Source of the DNA: Verrucomicrobiota bacterium
Lineage (GTDB): Bacteria > Verrucomicrobiota > Verrucomicrobiia > Chthoniobacterales > UBA10450
Length of the DNA: 55,421 nucleotides
Reading direction: 5' to 3'
NCBI GenBank assembly: GCA_003218975.1
Contig: QHPD01000103.1
Coordinates: 1 to 55,421 of the forward strand
Each line of letters begins with the position of its first letter. The stretch's first letter is position 1. The notes under the pieces are model-generated. The model ran no database searches and had not been told where the DNA came from. It was given only the letters and a program-made list of their open reading frames with translations. A program made the translations under genes and the position numbers. Positions 17,249 to 25,921 of this stretch are shown here, one piece after another.

Positions 17249-18820
17249 GTGCGACGGCCTGGACGTTATGCTCTGATCGTTTTTGAAATCGCGTTGTTGA
17301 GCGCGCTGATTCTGGCTACACGGTGTGCAAATTACCTAGACGTGTTTGTCGCTGGCAACGTTTACTTCACCGATGCGGATTGTTATGCGCGGATGACCCG
17401 AGTGCGGATGTGCATGGAACATCCCGGATTAATCGTACGTCACCATAATTTTGAAAATTTTCCTCAAGGAACAACTCCGCATACGACGGCGCCACTGGAT
17501 TATCTCATCGTCGCATTAGCAGTTGCGCTGAAGCCGTTGACTGCCCATGCGATTGATTTTGCCGGCGCGGTAGTCTCATCGCTGCTGGCGCTGATTGGAG
17601 GTTGGTTTCTCTGGTGGTGGTCGCGGCAAATGAATTTCCGGTATCGCTGGGTCATGCTCATTCTCTATGCACTTTCCCCGATTCTCGTTCACGGAACCGA
17701 GCTGGGCCGGCCTGATCACCAATCATTGTTGATGCTCCTGTTGACGATCGCGATCTGCGCGGAGTGGAGTTTGCGATCTGAGCTAACTTCGCGATGGAGT
17801 GCCATGAGTGGAATCGCCTGGGCGCTGGCCGTCTGGGTCTCAGCGTACGAATCGCTCGTTTTGTTTTTCATCGTGCTGGCAGTGGGCCTCGTACGAGATC
17901 GGAAGAGAATCTTCGCGAAATATCGGCAAAGCGGCTGGATTTGGTTCGCGCTGGTTATCGCAATGGTGTTTTTGATTGAGCGACGCATTCCATCGTTCGC
18001 GATCCTTCCAGCAAGCACAGTCTTTAAAAATTGGTCGCGCACGATTGGCGAATTAGCTCACGTCCCGCCGGCAAGTCCGATTTGGTTTGTTTGGGCGGGT
18101 TACATGATCGCGGTAGCGCCTCTGCTGATTTGGCTCGGCTTTTGGAAAAAGAAGAGCAAAAGTGAAAGCGCGCCCGTTTTTGTTGTGGTTCTTTTGGTTG
18201 CGACTTACTGCCTGACGATCTGGCAGGCGCGCTGGGCATACTTCTTTTTATCGATCTTTGCGATTTCACTTCCAACCTTGCTCCCGCCGATCAGATCGCG
18301 CACGGCAGTTTGGATCGCGTTTGTATTGTCGCTCTTTCCAATTTTGCGCGATTGGGATGCACGTGTTTGGCCGAGCGAAGCGGAATATGCTCGCCGCATC
18401 GAACGGCGGAATGAATCGGTGCAGTTGCGCGATCTCGCGGTCACTCTCCAATCCGCAGAGACACGCGCATTTCTCGCGCCGTGGTGGCTTTCGCCCTCGA
18501 TCGGATATTGGTCGAGGCAACCTGCGGTTGCTGGAAGTTCCCACGAGAGTTTGCCCGGGATTGAGGAGAGCGCGCGCTTTTTCCTGAGCGAGGATTGGCA
18601 AACCGCGCGCAAGATTCTCGACGATCGTCGGGTGTCCTGGGTGATCGCGTACGATTTCGAACGTCTGGCGCGAAGTTCCGCCGCCCTTCTGGGTTCGGCG
18701 TTGCCCCAGCGGCCCATCTGCTTCGTGCTGGACAGAACGCCCGCTCAGGCGCCACAGTTCCTCATCTTTTCCGCGCAGAACGCGACCAGCAAACTTTATC
18801 GGACGATTGCTGAACGATAA
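17249..18820 (+). CDS. STT3/PglB-like polytopic membrane glycosyltransferase
   Basis: 523 residues, GTG start. About eleven membrane segments, and the layout of GT66 oligosaccharyltransferases: a first periplasmic loop with the acidic motif TDADCYARM (Asp42/Asp44) followed by RVR, then FPQGTTPHTTAPLDYL, a second acidic motif ELGRPDHQSL, and a C-terminal soluble part with WWLSPSIGYWSR. STT3/PglB enzymes transfer lipid-linked oligosaccharide to asparagine. This copy is shorter than PglB (about 710) and the usual WWDYG is altered, so it may be a related sugar transferase with another acceptor. It stands just upstream of the bactofilin pair. Confidence 0.6.
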   Translation: MRRPGRYALIVFEIALLSALILATRCANYLDVFVAGNVYFTDADCYARMTRVRMCMEHPGLIVRHHNFENFPQGTTPHTTAPLDYLIVALAVALKPLTAHAIDFAGAVVSSLLALIGGWFLWWWSRQMNFRYRWVMLILYALSPILVHGTELGRPDHQSLLMLLLTIAICAEWSLRSELTSRWSAMSGIAWALAVWVSAYESLVLFFIVLAVGLVRDRKRIFAKYRQSGWIWFALVIAMVFLIERRIPSFAILPASTVFKNWSRTIGELAHVPPASPIWFVWAGYMIAVAPLLIWLGFWKKKSKSESAPVFVVVLLVATYCLTIWQARWAYFFLSIFAISLPTLLPPIRSRTAVWIAFVLSLFPILRDWDARVWPSEAEYARRIERRNESVQLRDLAVTLQSAETRAFLAPWWLSPSIGYWSRQPAVAGSSHESLPGIEESARFFLSEDWQTARKILDDRRVSWVIAYDFERLARSSAALLGSALPQRPICFVLDRTPAQAPQFLIFSAQNATSKLYRTIAER

Positions 18821-18879
18821 AAATCATTGTCGCCGCTAGAATTCATTGACAGTTTCGGCGACCGTCACAATACTAAGCA

Positions 18880-19422
18880 ATGTTCAAAAGATTCGTTGCA
18901 CAAAAGCCGACGTCGTCGTTCGAAAAAGAATCGCCGAATTCGGATAAAGATGGCAACGATCATCTGGCGAGCCGCGAACTAAAAACATCAACAACTAACA
19001 TTCATCAAAAACCTATGGCAGAACACGGCGGCAAAGACATTCTTTCGAGCGATGTCGAAATCAAAGGCTCGATCAAGTTTCAAAAAGAACTTCACATCGA
19101 CGGGAAAGTGGAAGGCGAAATCAATTCCGAGGGAGTCTTAACCATCGGTGAGAACGCCAACATCCGGGGTGAGATCAAAGCCAAAGCGGTCACGGTCTAT
19201 GGGAAAGTGCAGGGCAATATCACCGTGTCCGAGCGCTGTGAATTAAAGTCCAAGTGTACGCTGCAGGGCGATTTGAAGGCCGCGCGGCTCACCATTGAAG
19301 ACGGGGCGACTTTTATCGGCAAATCGGAAGTCACGACCGGAGCGCTTCCGGCAAAATCAACGCGACCTGAAGTGGTGCGGCAGGAGGAGCCGGTCAAAGC
19401 GGCTTTTGGAGGACGCGGATAA
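18880..19422 (+). CDS. Bactofilin (polymer-forming cytoskeletal protein)
   Basis: 180 residues; an internal ATG at 19015 would give a 135-residue form. The core from about residue 55 has the right-handed beta-helix pattern of bactofilins (SSDVEIKGSIKF, LHIDGKVEGEI, LTIGENANIRGEI, VTVYGKVQGNI). The N-terminal 45 residues are charged and probably disordered. Bactofilins self-assemble into filaments at the membrane and scaffold cell-wall enzymes. The next gene encodes a related protein 23 bases downstream, so the two probably form an operon. Confidence 0.93.
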   Translation: MFKRFVAQKPTSSFEKESPNSDKDGNDHLASRELKTSTTNIHQKPMAEHGGKDILSSDVEIKGSIKFQKELHIDGKVEGEINSEGVLTIGENANIRGEIKAKAVTVYGKVQGNITVSERCELKSKCTLQGDLKAARLTIEDGATFIGKSEVTTGALPAKSTRPEVVRQEEPVKAAFGGRG

Positions 19423-19445
19423 ACAAAAGCTTCGCTTAGCATCCA

Positions 19446-20291
19446 GTGGCCAATTCCTCGCCTGTCAAACTCAGTGTGGAATGCCCGTACTGTGGTTTTC
19501 GGCAGATGGAATATGCAGCGGCCAAAAGCTCGCTCTGCCGTCAATGCGGCCGTTATTTTCCCCCTTTTGCGCCCAAGAGCGGCCTGAAGTTGCGAGCCAA
19601 AGAAGAGCCGCCTGTGCCGCAAAGTCCATCAATTCTCCAAAAATTTGAAGATCTTTGGAAACGGCAACGCACCTCGGTGATCGAGTGTTTTGAGTGCAAG
19701 CGAAAACAACAAGTCTGCGGCACGGCGACGTCTACCATTTGCCCGGCCTGCAGCGCTCACATCGATCTCCGTGATTACAAAATCAGCAGCGGCTTCAGCC
19801 GGACGATACGGACTTGCGGCAATGTACATCTCACGGCCAAGGGCGATTTGAGCAGCAGCAGCGTAATCTGCAGAGCGGCTTTGATCGAAGGCAAATTGCG
19901 AGGCGACCTCCACTGCGTGGGCACGGCGACAATTAATTATGCAGGGAAAATTCCCGGTCGCATCTCAGCCGCGCATATCATCGTCGAACGCAAGGCAGAT
20001 GTGCACTGTTTTCGGCGAGTCCGGGCTGGCAGCATCGAAATCAAGGGGAAGATGTCCGGCGAGATTGTGGCCCAGACAATGGTCACCATTTGCAAGAAAG
20101 GTTCACTGGAAGGCACTGTCGCCGCCAAAGCATTCAGCGTTGAAAAGGGCGGCATTTTTTCCGGCCACCTCATCATTGGCCAGGCCGATCTCACCCAAGG
20201 TGAATTATTGCCCGAACAAAAACCAGCCGGCGCCAGCAAAGCGGAGCACGCCGTGACTGTCGCCGCTTCACAGCTGCTGCCGGCGACTTAA
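19446..20291 (+). CDS. Bactofilin-like protein with two N-terminal zinc ribbons
   Basis: 281 residues from a GTG. Two CxxC-CxxC zinc ribbons are visible: Cys13/16 with Cys31/34, and Cys81/84 with Cys99/102. A bactofilin-type beta-helix follows (about 120-260; HLTAKGDLSSSSVICRAALI, IEGKLRGDLHCVG, SIEIKGKMSGEIVAQ). The zinc ribbons may mediate contacts with other proteins or nucleic acid while the helix joins the filament; that is inference. Directly downstream of a plain bactofilin and 12 bases before DUF5069. Confidence 0.85.
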   Translation: MANSSPVKLSVECPYCGFRQMEYAAAKSSLCRQCGRYFPPFAPKSGLKLRAKEEPPVPQSPSILQKFEDLWKRQRTSVIECFECKRKQQVCGTATSTICPACSAHIDLRDYKISSGFSRTIRTCGNVHLTAKGDLSSSSVICRAALIEGKLRGDLHCVGTATINYAGKIPGRISAAHIIVERKADVHCFRRVRAGSIEIKGKMSGEIVAQTMVTICKKGSLEGTVAAKAFSVEKGGIFSGHLIIGQADLTQGELLPEQKPAGASKAEHAVTVAASQLLPAT

Positions 20292-20303
20292 TTTTGGGTC
20301 TCA

Positions 20304-20723
20304 ATGCGAAGACTGCATCCGCGCAGTCCCTATCAAAAACTGGGTGGATACGTGCATCTGCCCCGTCTGATCGACAAGGCCAGACTGCATCACAAAGGAT
20401 TGCTCGACGGCTACAACTATAAAACCGTTGGCTTCGATAAGCATTTGCTGGCGTTTCTAAAGCTCGACGACGATGCCTTTGAGGAGGTCGCCAATAAACT
20501 AGAGAGCGATGCCGCGATTCTAAAATGGGTGCAGGAAAACGGCGCGAACCATTCCCCCGAAGCAATCGAACAGTGGAATCAAGCAATGATTTCCCGGTAT
20601 CCGGGCACGGCCGCGAAAAAGGCGCGTTTCCTCCATTTTCTCAAGAAGGCAGGAGGGGAGGGACGCAAAGACATTCGGACTTATTTCGACCTGATCGAAT
20701 TTGATGAAGGCCGGTTAAAATAA
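20304..20723 (+). CDS. DUF5069 protein
   Basis: 139 residues, starting MRRLHPRSPYQKLGGYVHLP and including RLIDKARLHHKGLLDGYNY, the conserved core of DUF5069 as I remember it. Soluble, no signal peptide. The function of the family is unknown. It follows the zinc-ribbon bactofilin by 12 bases and is likely co-transcribed with it. Confidence 0.85.
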   Translation: MRRLHPRSPYQKLGGYVHLPRLIDKARLHHKGLLDGYNYKTVGFDKHLLAFLKLDDDAFEEVANKLESDAAILKWVQENGANHSPEAIEQWNQAMISRYPGTAAKKARFLHFLKKAGGEGRKDIRTYFDLIEFDEGRLK

Positions 20724-20771
20724 CCAGCCTTCACGCAGCTACGGCGGGCAAGGCGAAGCACGAACGTGCGA

Positions 20772-21524
20772 TTACGTTTTGATCTTGGCAAAAATCTCGT
20801 CCGCTTTCTGGAGCGTTTCCTTGCTTCCGATATCGAGCCATTTGCCTTTGAGCTCAAACGTCTTCACTGGTTTGCGCGTGTAAAGCCACTGCACGAAGCG
20901 GCCCGGTTGATCCGGGTTGTTACCGGCCGCGAGATAGGTCGTCAAAAGCGACAGCACTTCGGCTGAGTAATAGTAAAGAGCGATCGCCGCCAGCGTGCTC
21001 CTCGGTTTCTCAGGCTTTTCTTCAAAGCGGATGATTGTTCCCTCTGCGTCGATATCGATGTTGCCATATTTTTTGATCGCCTCCGTATCGCCGACGTCAT
21101 AAACCGCGACCGTCACCTCTGTCTTTTTGGCGTACTCGACGAAATCGCGTGGCGATTCGGTAAACAAGTTGTCCCCGGCAACAATCAGCAAATTGTCACC
21201 GGTTAGATTTTCTCTGGTAACAGCAAAATTGATATCCCCGATCGCGCCCAGTTTATCTTCGTCACTCGTCGAGCCGTCGTTGATGATTTTGAATTTGCAT
21301 TTGGGATGGCGCTCTTGATAACGCTCAGCCCAGGCTTGGAAGTCAGACGCGAACTTGTCATTCGTCACGATGTAAATCGTTTCCATATCCGGAACGGCGA
21401 TGAGATTGTCTACAGTCCATTCAATAATCGGTTTGCCCCCGACTTCGAGCAGCGGCTTTGCCCTGTTGAGAGTGAGAGGATAAAGGCGTGTTGCGTAGCC
21501 TGCCGCGAGAATAATGGCGTTCAT
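20772..21524 (-). CDS. Sugar-phosphate nucleotidyltransferase
   Basis: 250 residues. The N-terminal pyrophosphorylase signature LAAGYATRLYPLTLNRAKPL is followed by VGGKPIIEWTVDNL; VAGDNLF provides the metal-binding Asp, and VRFEEKPEKP-like residues (IRFEEKPEKPRS) the sugar site. Enzymes of this type make dTDP- or UDP-glucose and similar donors. The exact sugar and base cannot be assigned. It converges with DUF5069 and lies downstream of glnD on the same strand. Confidence 0.88.
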   Translation of the reverse strand: MNAIILAAGYATRLYPLTLNRAKPLLEVGGKPIIEWTVDNLIAVPDMETIYIVTNDKFASDFQAWAERYQERHPKCKFKIINDGSTSDEDKLGAIGDINFAVTRENLTGDNLLIVAGDNLFTESPRDFVEYAKKTEVTVAVYDVGDTEAIKKYGNIDIDAEGTIIRFEEKPEKPRSTLAAIALYYYSAEVLSLLTTYLAAGNNPDQPGRFVQWLYTRKPVKTFELKGKWLDIGSKETLQKADEIFAKIKT

Positions 21525-21570
21525 AAAAATAAAAGTGCGCCCAGCGAGGCACCGGCGGTCGGCTTCCTAC

Positions 21571-24336
21571 TTACTTTGATTTGGCGCTACCGCTCAGAAT
21601 TGCCCATTGCAGCTGTTGCTGGATGGCCGCGATGCGGTGCGAATCGGTGATCTTGGCGTGGGTGGACCGATCCATGATATAGAAAGTATCGATGGCTGCA
21701 CCGTCCTGCGTATTGATCCGTGAAAGTGCGATCAACACGTTCTCGCGATCCAGACAGCTTAAGATGTCATATAGCAAGCCAAGCCGGTCGGGCGCCTGGA
21801 TTTCAATCAGCGTGTAAGTGGGGTGCGTTTTATTGTCGATGGCGATGCGTGTCGGAAATTCGATCGCTGGTGCGAAACGGCGACGGCTTTGGCGCATGGC
21901 GCGCTCGATCAGTGGAAGGAAATCGAATTTTTCGTCCTCGAGCGCGCGGCGCAAAGTTTGTTCGACCGTTTCAAAATGACCGGGCTCGGTGACAGCGCAT
22001 CCCTTAGTATCGCACACACGAAAAACGCTAAGCACAATGTAGTCTGCCCGGGAAAAAATATCTGCGCTTAGAATGTTGATCGGCACGACAGAAAACGAGC
22101 CGGCAATTTTGGCCAGCAACTGCTGGCGTTCCCAGGTCCAAAAACTGACGACACTGTGACCCTCGTCGGGGAGAGATTTCCATCGCATAGCTGGTGCCAG
22201 CGGATACTCTCCAGGGCTGGACACGTTCTGCAGAAAGCTGCGCAACAGCCTTAGATGTTCGATGATTTCGGGCACCTCGCTGGCGCGAAAATAATTGTCC
22301 GGCATTAACTCAAAATGCGCATCGATTTCATCAGCGTAATCTGGTGAGAGATTTGCTGCCACTGAGGCTCGCAGGCTCTCGCGCTCGATCGTGGTTTGTT
22401 CGTAATAAGATTGGCGGTCGGCCAGGTAACGGGAGGTTCTGTCGAACAATTGCCAAACAAGCGACTCTTTCCAATCGGACCATGCCTCTGCGCTCGTGCC
22501 TTGACCGTCGGCCAAAGTAAGCAGCATCAGTGCGTCGAGGTTCTTCTGATTTCTTACGATGTCGGCGAATTCCACCACGGTGGCGGGATCATCAAGATTT
22601 CGCTGTTGCGCCATTCGGGAGAGGGTGAGGTGGTGATCGACCAGCAAGATCAGTGATTTGCGCTGCTGAGATGACAACTGCAGGCGAGTGGCAACGCGCT
22701 GAGCGAACAGCGCGCTCGCTTCCGAATGCGGCCGTGCGCCGACGGCCTTCCCGGTGTCGTGCAAAAGCAGAGCCAGATACAAGACAAAGGGGTCTTCGAT
22801 TCGTTTAAAGATTTCGCGATAGGCGGTGAGCTTCGGATCATCGATCTGGGTCAGCGCATCGAGTTTGTCGATGCAGACCAGCGTATGTTCGTCGGCGGTA
22901 TAACGATGGAGAAACTCATGCTGCACTAGACAGGTGAGCTGGCCAAACTCCGGTATATATCGGCCCAGGAAATCGACGCGGTGCATCATTCGCAGAATGC
23001 GCCCCACTTCTCCTTTCCCCGACAGGATCATTTTAAAAATCTCGCGGGGCCCGCGTGCATATTGATACGTGCGCGTGACATAATGGAGGCTCCGGCTGAG
23101 CAGATCTGCCAGTTCCGGACTCAATTCCAGACCGTGTTCCTGCGCCAGTTGGAACGCACGAATCATTTGCTCGGGATCCCTGCGAAAAAGGTCGCGTCGA
23201 ATCGGATACAGTTGTTTCTGGCGAATGAAAAATGAATCGCCGATCGCGGTCTTATCCGATCGGATCAACGGAAGAAAACTGAAAAGCGAACGTGTCTTGT
23301 TTGTGGCATATCCGCTGACAAATTGCGCCGTGATTCGTTCGCTGACGCGAAAGATGTTTCGAGTGTGCTCGTAATAATCGCGCATGAGCGCTTCGCTGCG
23401 GAGCTGGCCATTGCCAGGAGAATAATGGAGCCGCTTCGCGATTTCCTCCTGGAGGTTGGTGTGCAGAATGTCAGTGGCGCGCCCCGTTGCATAGTGCAAA
23501 TCCGTGCGCAAGCGCAGGAGAAAATCGTAAGCTCTCTCGATCCGTCGCTGGTCGGTCTCGCTCAACCAATCTTTACCCACAAGCTGATTGGTGCTCAACG
23601 CGCCCTCTTTGAAATACGTCATCCAGAGAAGATTTTGATAATCGCGAAGCCCGCCACAGCCGCTCTTTACGTGTGGTTCCTGCAAATAGACGCTTTCGCC
23701 GAATTTCTTGTGGCGCGCGACCTGATCTTGCATGCGCATTTCCACGTATTCTCGCTCATGTCCTTCCACGCACTTGGAACGGAAGTGCTCGCGGAACTGC
23801 TCCGCCAGTTCTGCGTCGCCGGCTAGAAATCGCGACTCAAGCATGGCGGTTTTCGTGAGCATATCGCGATTGGCCTGCGCAATCGCTTCTTTGATCGAGC
23901 GAGTGGAATGTCCAACTTTGAAACCGCTATCCCAAAGCAGATAAAGCACCTGCTGCACCATCTCCTCGAGATGTGGTGAAATTTTTCTCGTGCCCTCGCC
24001 GTGCAAAAGCATGACGTCTATGTCGCTAAATGGATTGAGCTCGCCGCGCCCATATCCGCCCAGAGCAACGAGAGCGAGCGGGGTACGGGAGGCTCCCCGG
24101 CGAGTAGCAGTGGCCGCCGCCCCAAAGACGTATTGCAGCAAAACATCGATAAGCTCCGCCCGTCGCGCGCAAATCTCGCGGCCGCCTCCTCCCGCCTGGT
24201 GTTTCAAGCGTAACCGATGTTCTTCGACTTTGAGAAATTTTTTGTAAAGCGGCAGGACCTCGGTGGGACGCGTTCCTCCTGTAGCAGCGAGCCGATTCGC
24301 TGCGTGCGCCAGAACTTGCTCAAGATGCCGGGACAT
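21571..24336 (-). CDS. glnD: [Protein-PII] uridylyltransferase GlnD
   Basis: About 921 residues from the ATG at 24336 (a TTG lies one codon upstream). Domain order is canonical: nucleotidyltransferase with GGYGRGELNPFSDID (about 94-108), the GlnD linker domain, an HD hydrolase with LLLHDTGKAVGARPHSEAS, and two C-terminal ACT domains (YIVLSVFRVCD and LIEIQAPDRLGLLYDIL). GlnD senses glutamine and adds or removes UMP on PII proteins. No glnB or glnK is in the window. A repeat-derived hairpin ends five bases before the start and leaves no room for a Shine-Dalgarno site. The NtrC-type pair lies directly upstream on the same strand. Confidence 0.95.
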   Translation of the reverse strand: MSRHLEQVLAHAANRLAATGGTRPTEVLPLYKKFLKVEEHRLRLKHQAGGGGREICARRAELIDVLLQYVFGAAATATRRGASRTPLALVALGGYGRGELNPFSDIDVMLLHGEGTRKISPHLEEMVQQVLYLLWDSGFKVGHSTRSIKEAIAQANRDMLTKTAMLESRFLAGDAELAEQFREHFRSKCVEGHEREYVEMRMQDQVARHKKFGESVYLQEPHVKSGCGGLRDYQNLLWMTYFKEGALSTNQLVGKDWLSETDQRRIERAYDFLLRLRTDLHYATGRATDILHTNLQEEIAKRLHYSPGNGQLRSEALMRDYYEHTRNIFRVSERITAQFVSGYATNKTRSLFSFLPLIRSDKTAIGDSFFIRQKQLYPIRRDLFRRDPEQMIRAFQLAQEHGLELSPELADLLSRSLHYVTRTYQYARGPREIFKMILSGKGEVGRILRMMHRVDFLGRYIPEFGQLTCLVQHEFLHRYTADEHTLVCIDKLDALTQIDDPKLTAYREIFKRIEDPFVLYLALLLHDTGKAVGARPHSEASALFAQRVATRLQLSSQQRKSLILLVDHHLTLSRMAQQRNLDDPATVVEFADIVRNQKNLDALMLLTLADGQGTSAEAWSDWKESLVWQLFDRTSRYLADRQSYYEQTTIERESLRASVAANLSPDYADEIDAHFELMPDNYFRASEVPEIIEHLRLLRSFLQNVSSPGEYPLAPAMRWKSLPDEGHSVVSFWTWERQQLLAKIAGSFSVVPINILSADIFSRADYIVLSVFRVCDTKGCAVTEPGHFETVEQTLRRALEDEKFDFLPLIERAMRQSRRRFAPAIEFPTRIAIDNKTHPTYTLIEIQAPDRLGLLYDILSCLDRENVLIALSRINTQDGAAIDTFYIMDRSTHAKITDSHRIAAIQQQLQWAILSGSAKSK

Positions 24337-24340
24337 CAAA

Positions 24341-24394
24341 TTTTAGATTTTCGATTGGCGGTTTTCGATTTGGCTACCCCAATCGGAATCTAAA
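24341..24394 (-). repeat. Repeat-derived hairpin in front of glnD
   Basis: TTTTAGATTTTCGATTGG at the left is mirrored by CCAATCGGAATCTAAAA at the right, a stem of about 16 bp with one bulge; the loop also holds an AATCG-type unit. It lies between the NtrC-like gene and glnD and may act as an attenuator or mask translation of glnD. Confidence 0.6.
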
Positions 24395-24448
24395 ACTTAA
24401 CGCTGAAAGTCAAAAAAGCCCACCCGCAGCGGCAGCGCAAACAATCTA

Positions 24449-25843
24449 TCAAATCTCGATAGCGTAGCGCTTCATTTTGTTGTAGAGCGTAGGGCGCTGG
24501 ATACCGAGAAGTTCCGCCGCCTTCTTTTTGTTACCGTGGCACTCGGCCAGTGCTTGAAGGATTGTGTTCCGCTCGACGTCGTCGAGACTTTGCACACCAG
24601 TTCGCGCCGGAGCGCCACGTCCCGTCTGTTGCAGCGCTGTGGGCAACTGGATTTCGGCGGGCAATTCTTTTACCCCGATGAGGCCCTGCCGCGCCAGCAC
24701 GACCGCATATTCGATCGCGTTTTGTAGTTCTCGGACATTTCCCGGCCACGCGTAATCCAGCAGTTTCTGGAAGGCCTCTGGCGCGATGTCCGGTTCAGGC
24801 TTGCCGAGTTGCTGAGAAAACTGCCTGAGAAACAAAGCGATGAGAGGAGGAATGTCTTCCTTACGCTCGCGGAGTGGAGGCATCTCGATTTGAAATGTGT
24901 TGAGCCGGTAGTACAAATCTGACCTCAGTCGGTTCTCCGAGAGCGCCTGCGCGATTGGCCGATTCGTGGAAGCAATCACACGAAAGTCTGCTTTCAGAAT
25001 CTCTGTACTGCCAAGATGCCGATACTCATGCTCCTGCAACACACGCAAAAGACGCGTCTGTAGATCCGCTGGCATATCCGATATTTCGTCGAGGAAAAGC
25101 GTGCCGCCGTCCGCCGCCGCGATCATTCCGGCAAAATCGTTCACCGCTCCGGTGAACGCTCCCTTCACATAACCAAAAAGTTCGCCTTCGATCATTGTTT
25201 GCGGAAATGCGGCGCAATTCAGTTTTACCATTGGCTTTTTCGCGCGCCGGCTGCGAGCATGAATCATGTTCGCGATCACCTCCTTGCCGACGCCGCTTTC
25301 GCCGACAACGAGCACGTTCGCATCCGATGGCGCCATGGCATCGATCAATTCCTCGATCTCCCGCATCGGTTTGCTTTTAAAAATGGGCGTGGGCTGTGCC
25401 CGGGCGATTTCCAAGCGCTTTTCGAGTTGCTCTGTTTTCTCGCGAAGTTGTGCTGCTTCGCGCAGAAGGAACTGCTTTTCTAACGCTTTCTCGATCAAAC
25501 TAAGCAATTCTTCGGTCGCGTATGGTTTGCTGATGAAATGATAGGCGCCGCGCTTCATCGACTCGATCGCGTTGTGCAATGAATCGTGTGCGGTCAAAAT
25601 AATGACCGGCAGATCCGGGAGCTCAGTCTTGATCCGGTCGAGCGTTTCCAATCCGTCCCCGTCGGGTAACTGCAGGTCGAGCAAAACGAGCGCGTGCGAT
25701 TTGGTTTTCAGCAATTTCAATCCCTGCGAAGCGTTGGGCGCAGTATCGACCTGGTACCCATGTCGCTGCAGAAGGGCCTCGAGCGTCATAAGAATCGGCC
25801 GCTCGTCATCAATGATCAGGACGCGATGGTTCTCGGTTTTCAT
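24449..25843 (-). CDS. NtrC-family sigma-54-dependent response regulator
   Basis: 464 residues. The receiver domain has Asp56 (LLDLQLPDGDG); the AAA+ domain has Walker A GESGVGKE (181-188), the sigma-54 contact loop GAFTGA (228-233) and Walker B GGTLFLDEI; the Fis-type helix-turn-helix is at the C-terminus (NKKKAAELLGIQRPTLYNKM). It activates sigma-54 promoters when phosphorylated. Its kinase is the next gene upstream, and glnD follows, which points to nitrogen control, although several NtrC-like regulators have other roles. Confidence 0.94.
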   Translation of the reverse strand: MKTENHRVLIIDDERPILMTLEALLQRHGYQVDTAPNASQGLKLLKTKSHALVLLDLQLPDGDGLETLDRIKTELPDLPVIILTAHDSLHNAIESMKRGAYHFISKPYATEELLSLIEKALEKQFLLREAAQLREKTEQLEKRLEIARAQPTPIFKSKPMREIEELIDAMAPSDANVLVVGESGVGKEVIANMIHARSRRAKKPMVKLNCAAFPQTMIEGELFGYVKGAFTGAVNDFAGMIAAADGGTLFLDEISDMPADLQTRLLRVLQEHEYRHLGSTEILKADFRVIASTNRPIAQALSENRLRSDLYYRLNTFQIEMPPLRERKEDIPPLIALFLRQFSQQLGKPEPDIAPEAFQKLLDYAWPGNVRELQNAIEYAVVLARQGLIGVKELPAEIQLPTALQQTGRGAPARTGVQSLDDVERNTILQALAECHGNKKKAAELLGIQRPTLYNKMKRYAIEI

Positions 25844-25921
25844 TTCAGGACTTGGCGCTGTTCGTAATACGCATCACCCACCGGCTCCAGTTGCCCAAAA
25901 AGGCGAGCGTGATACCGCGTC

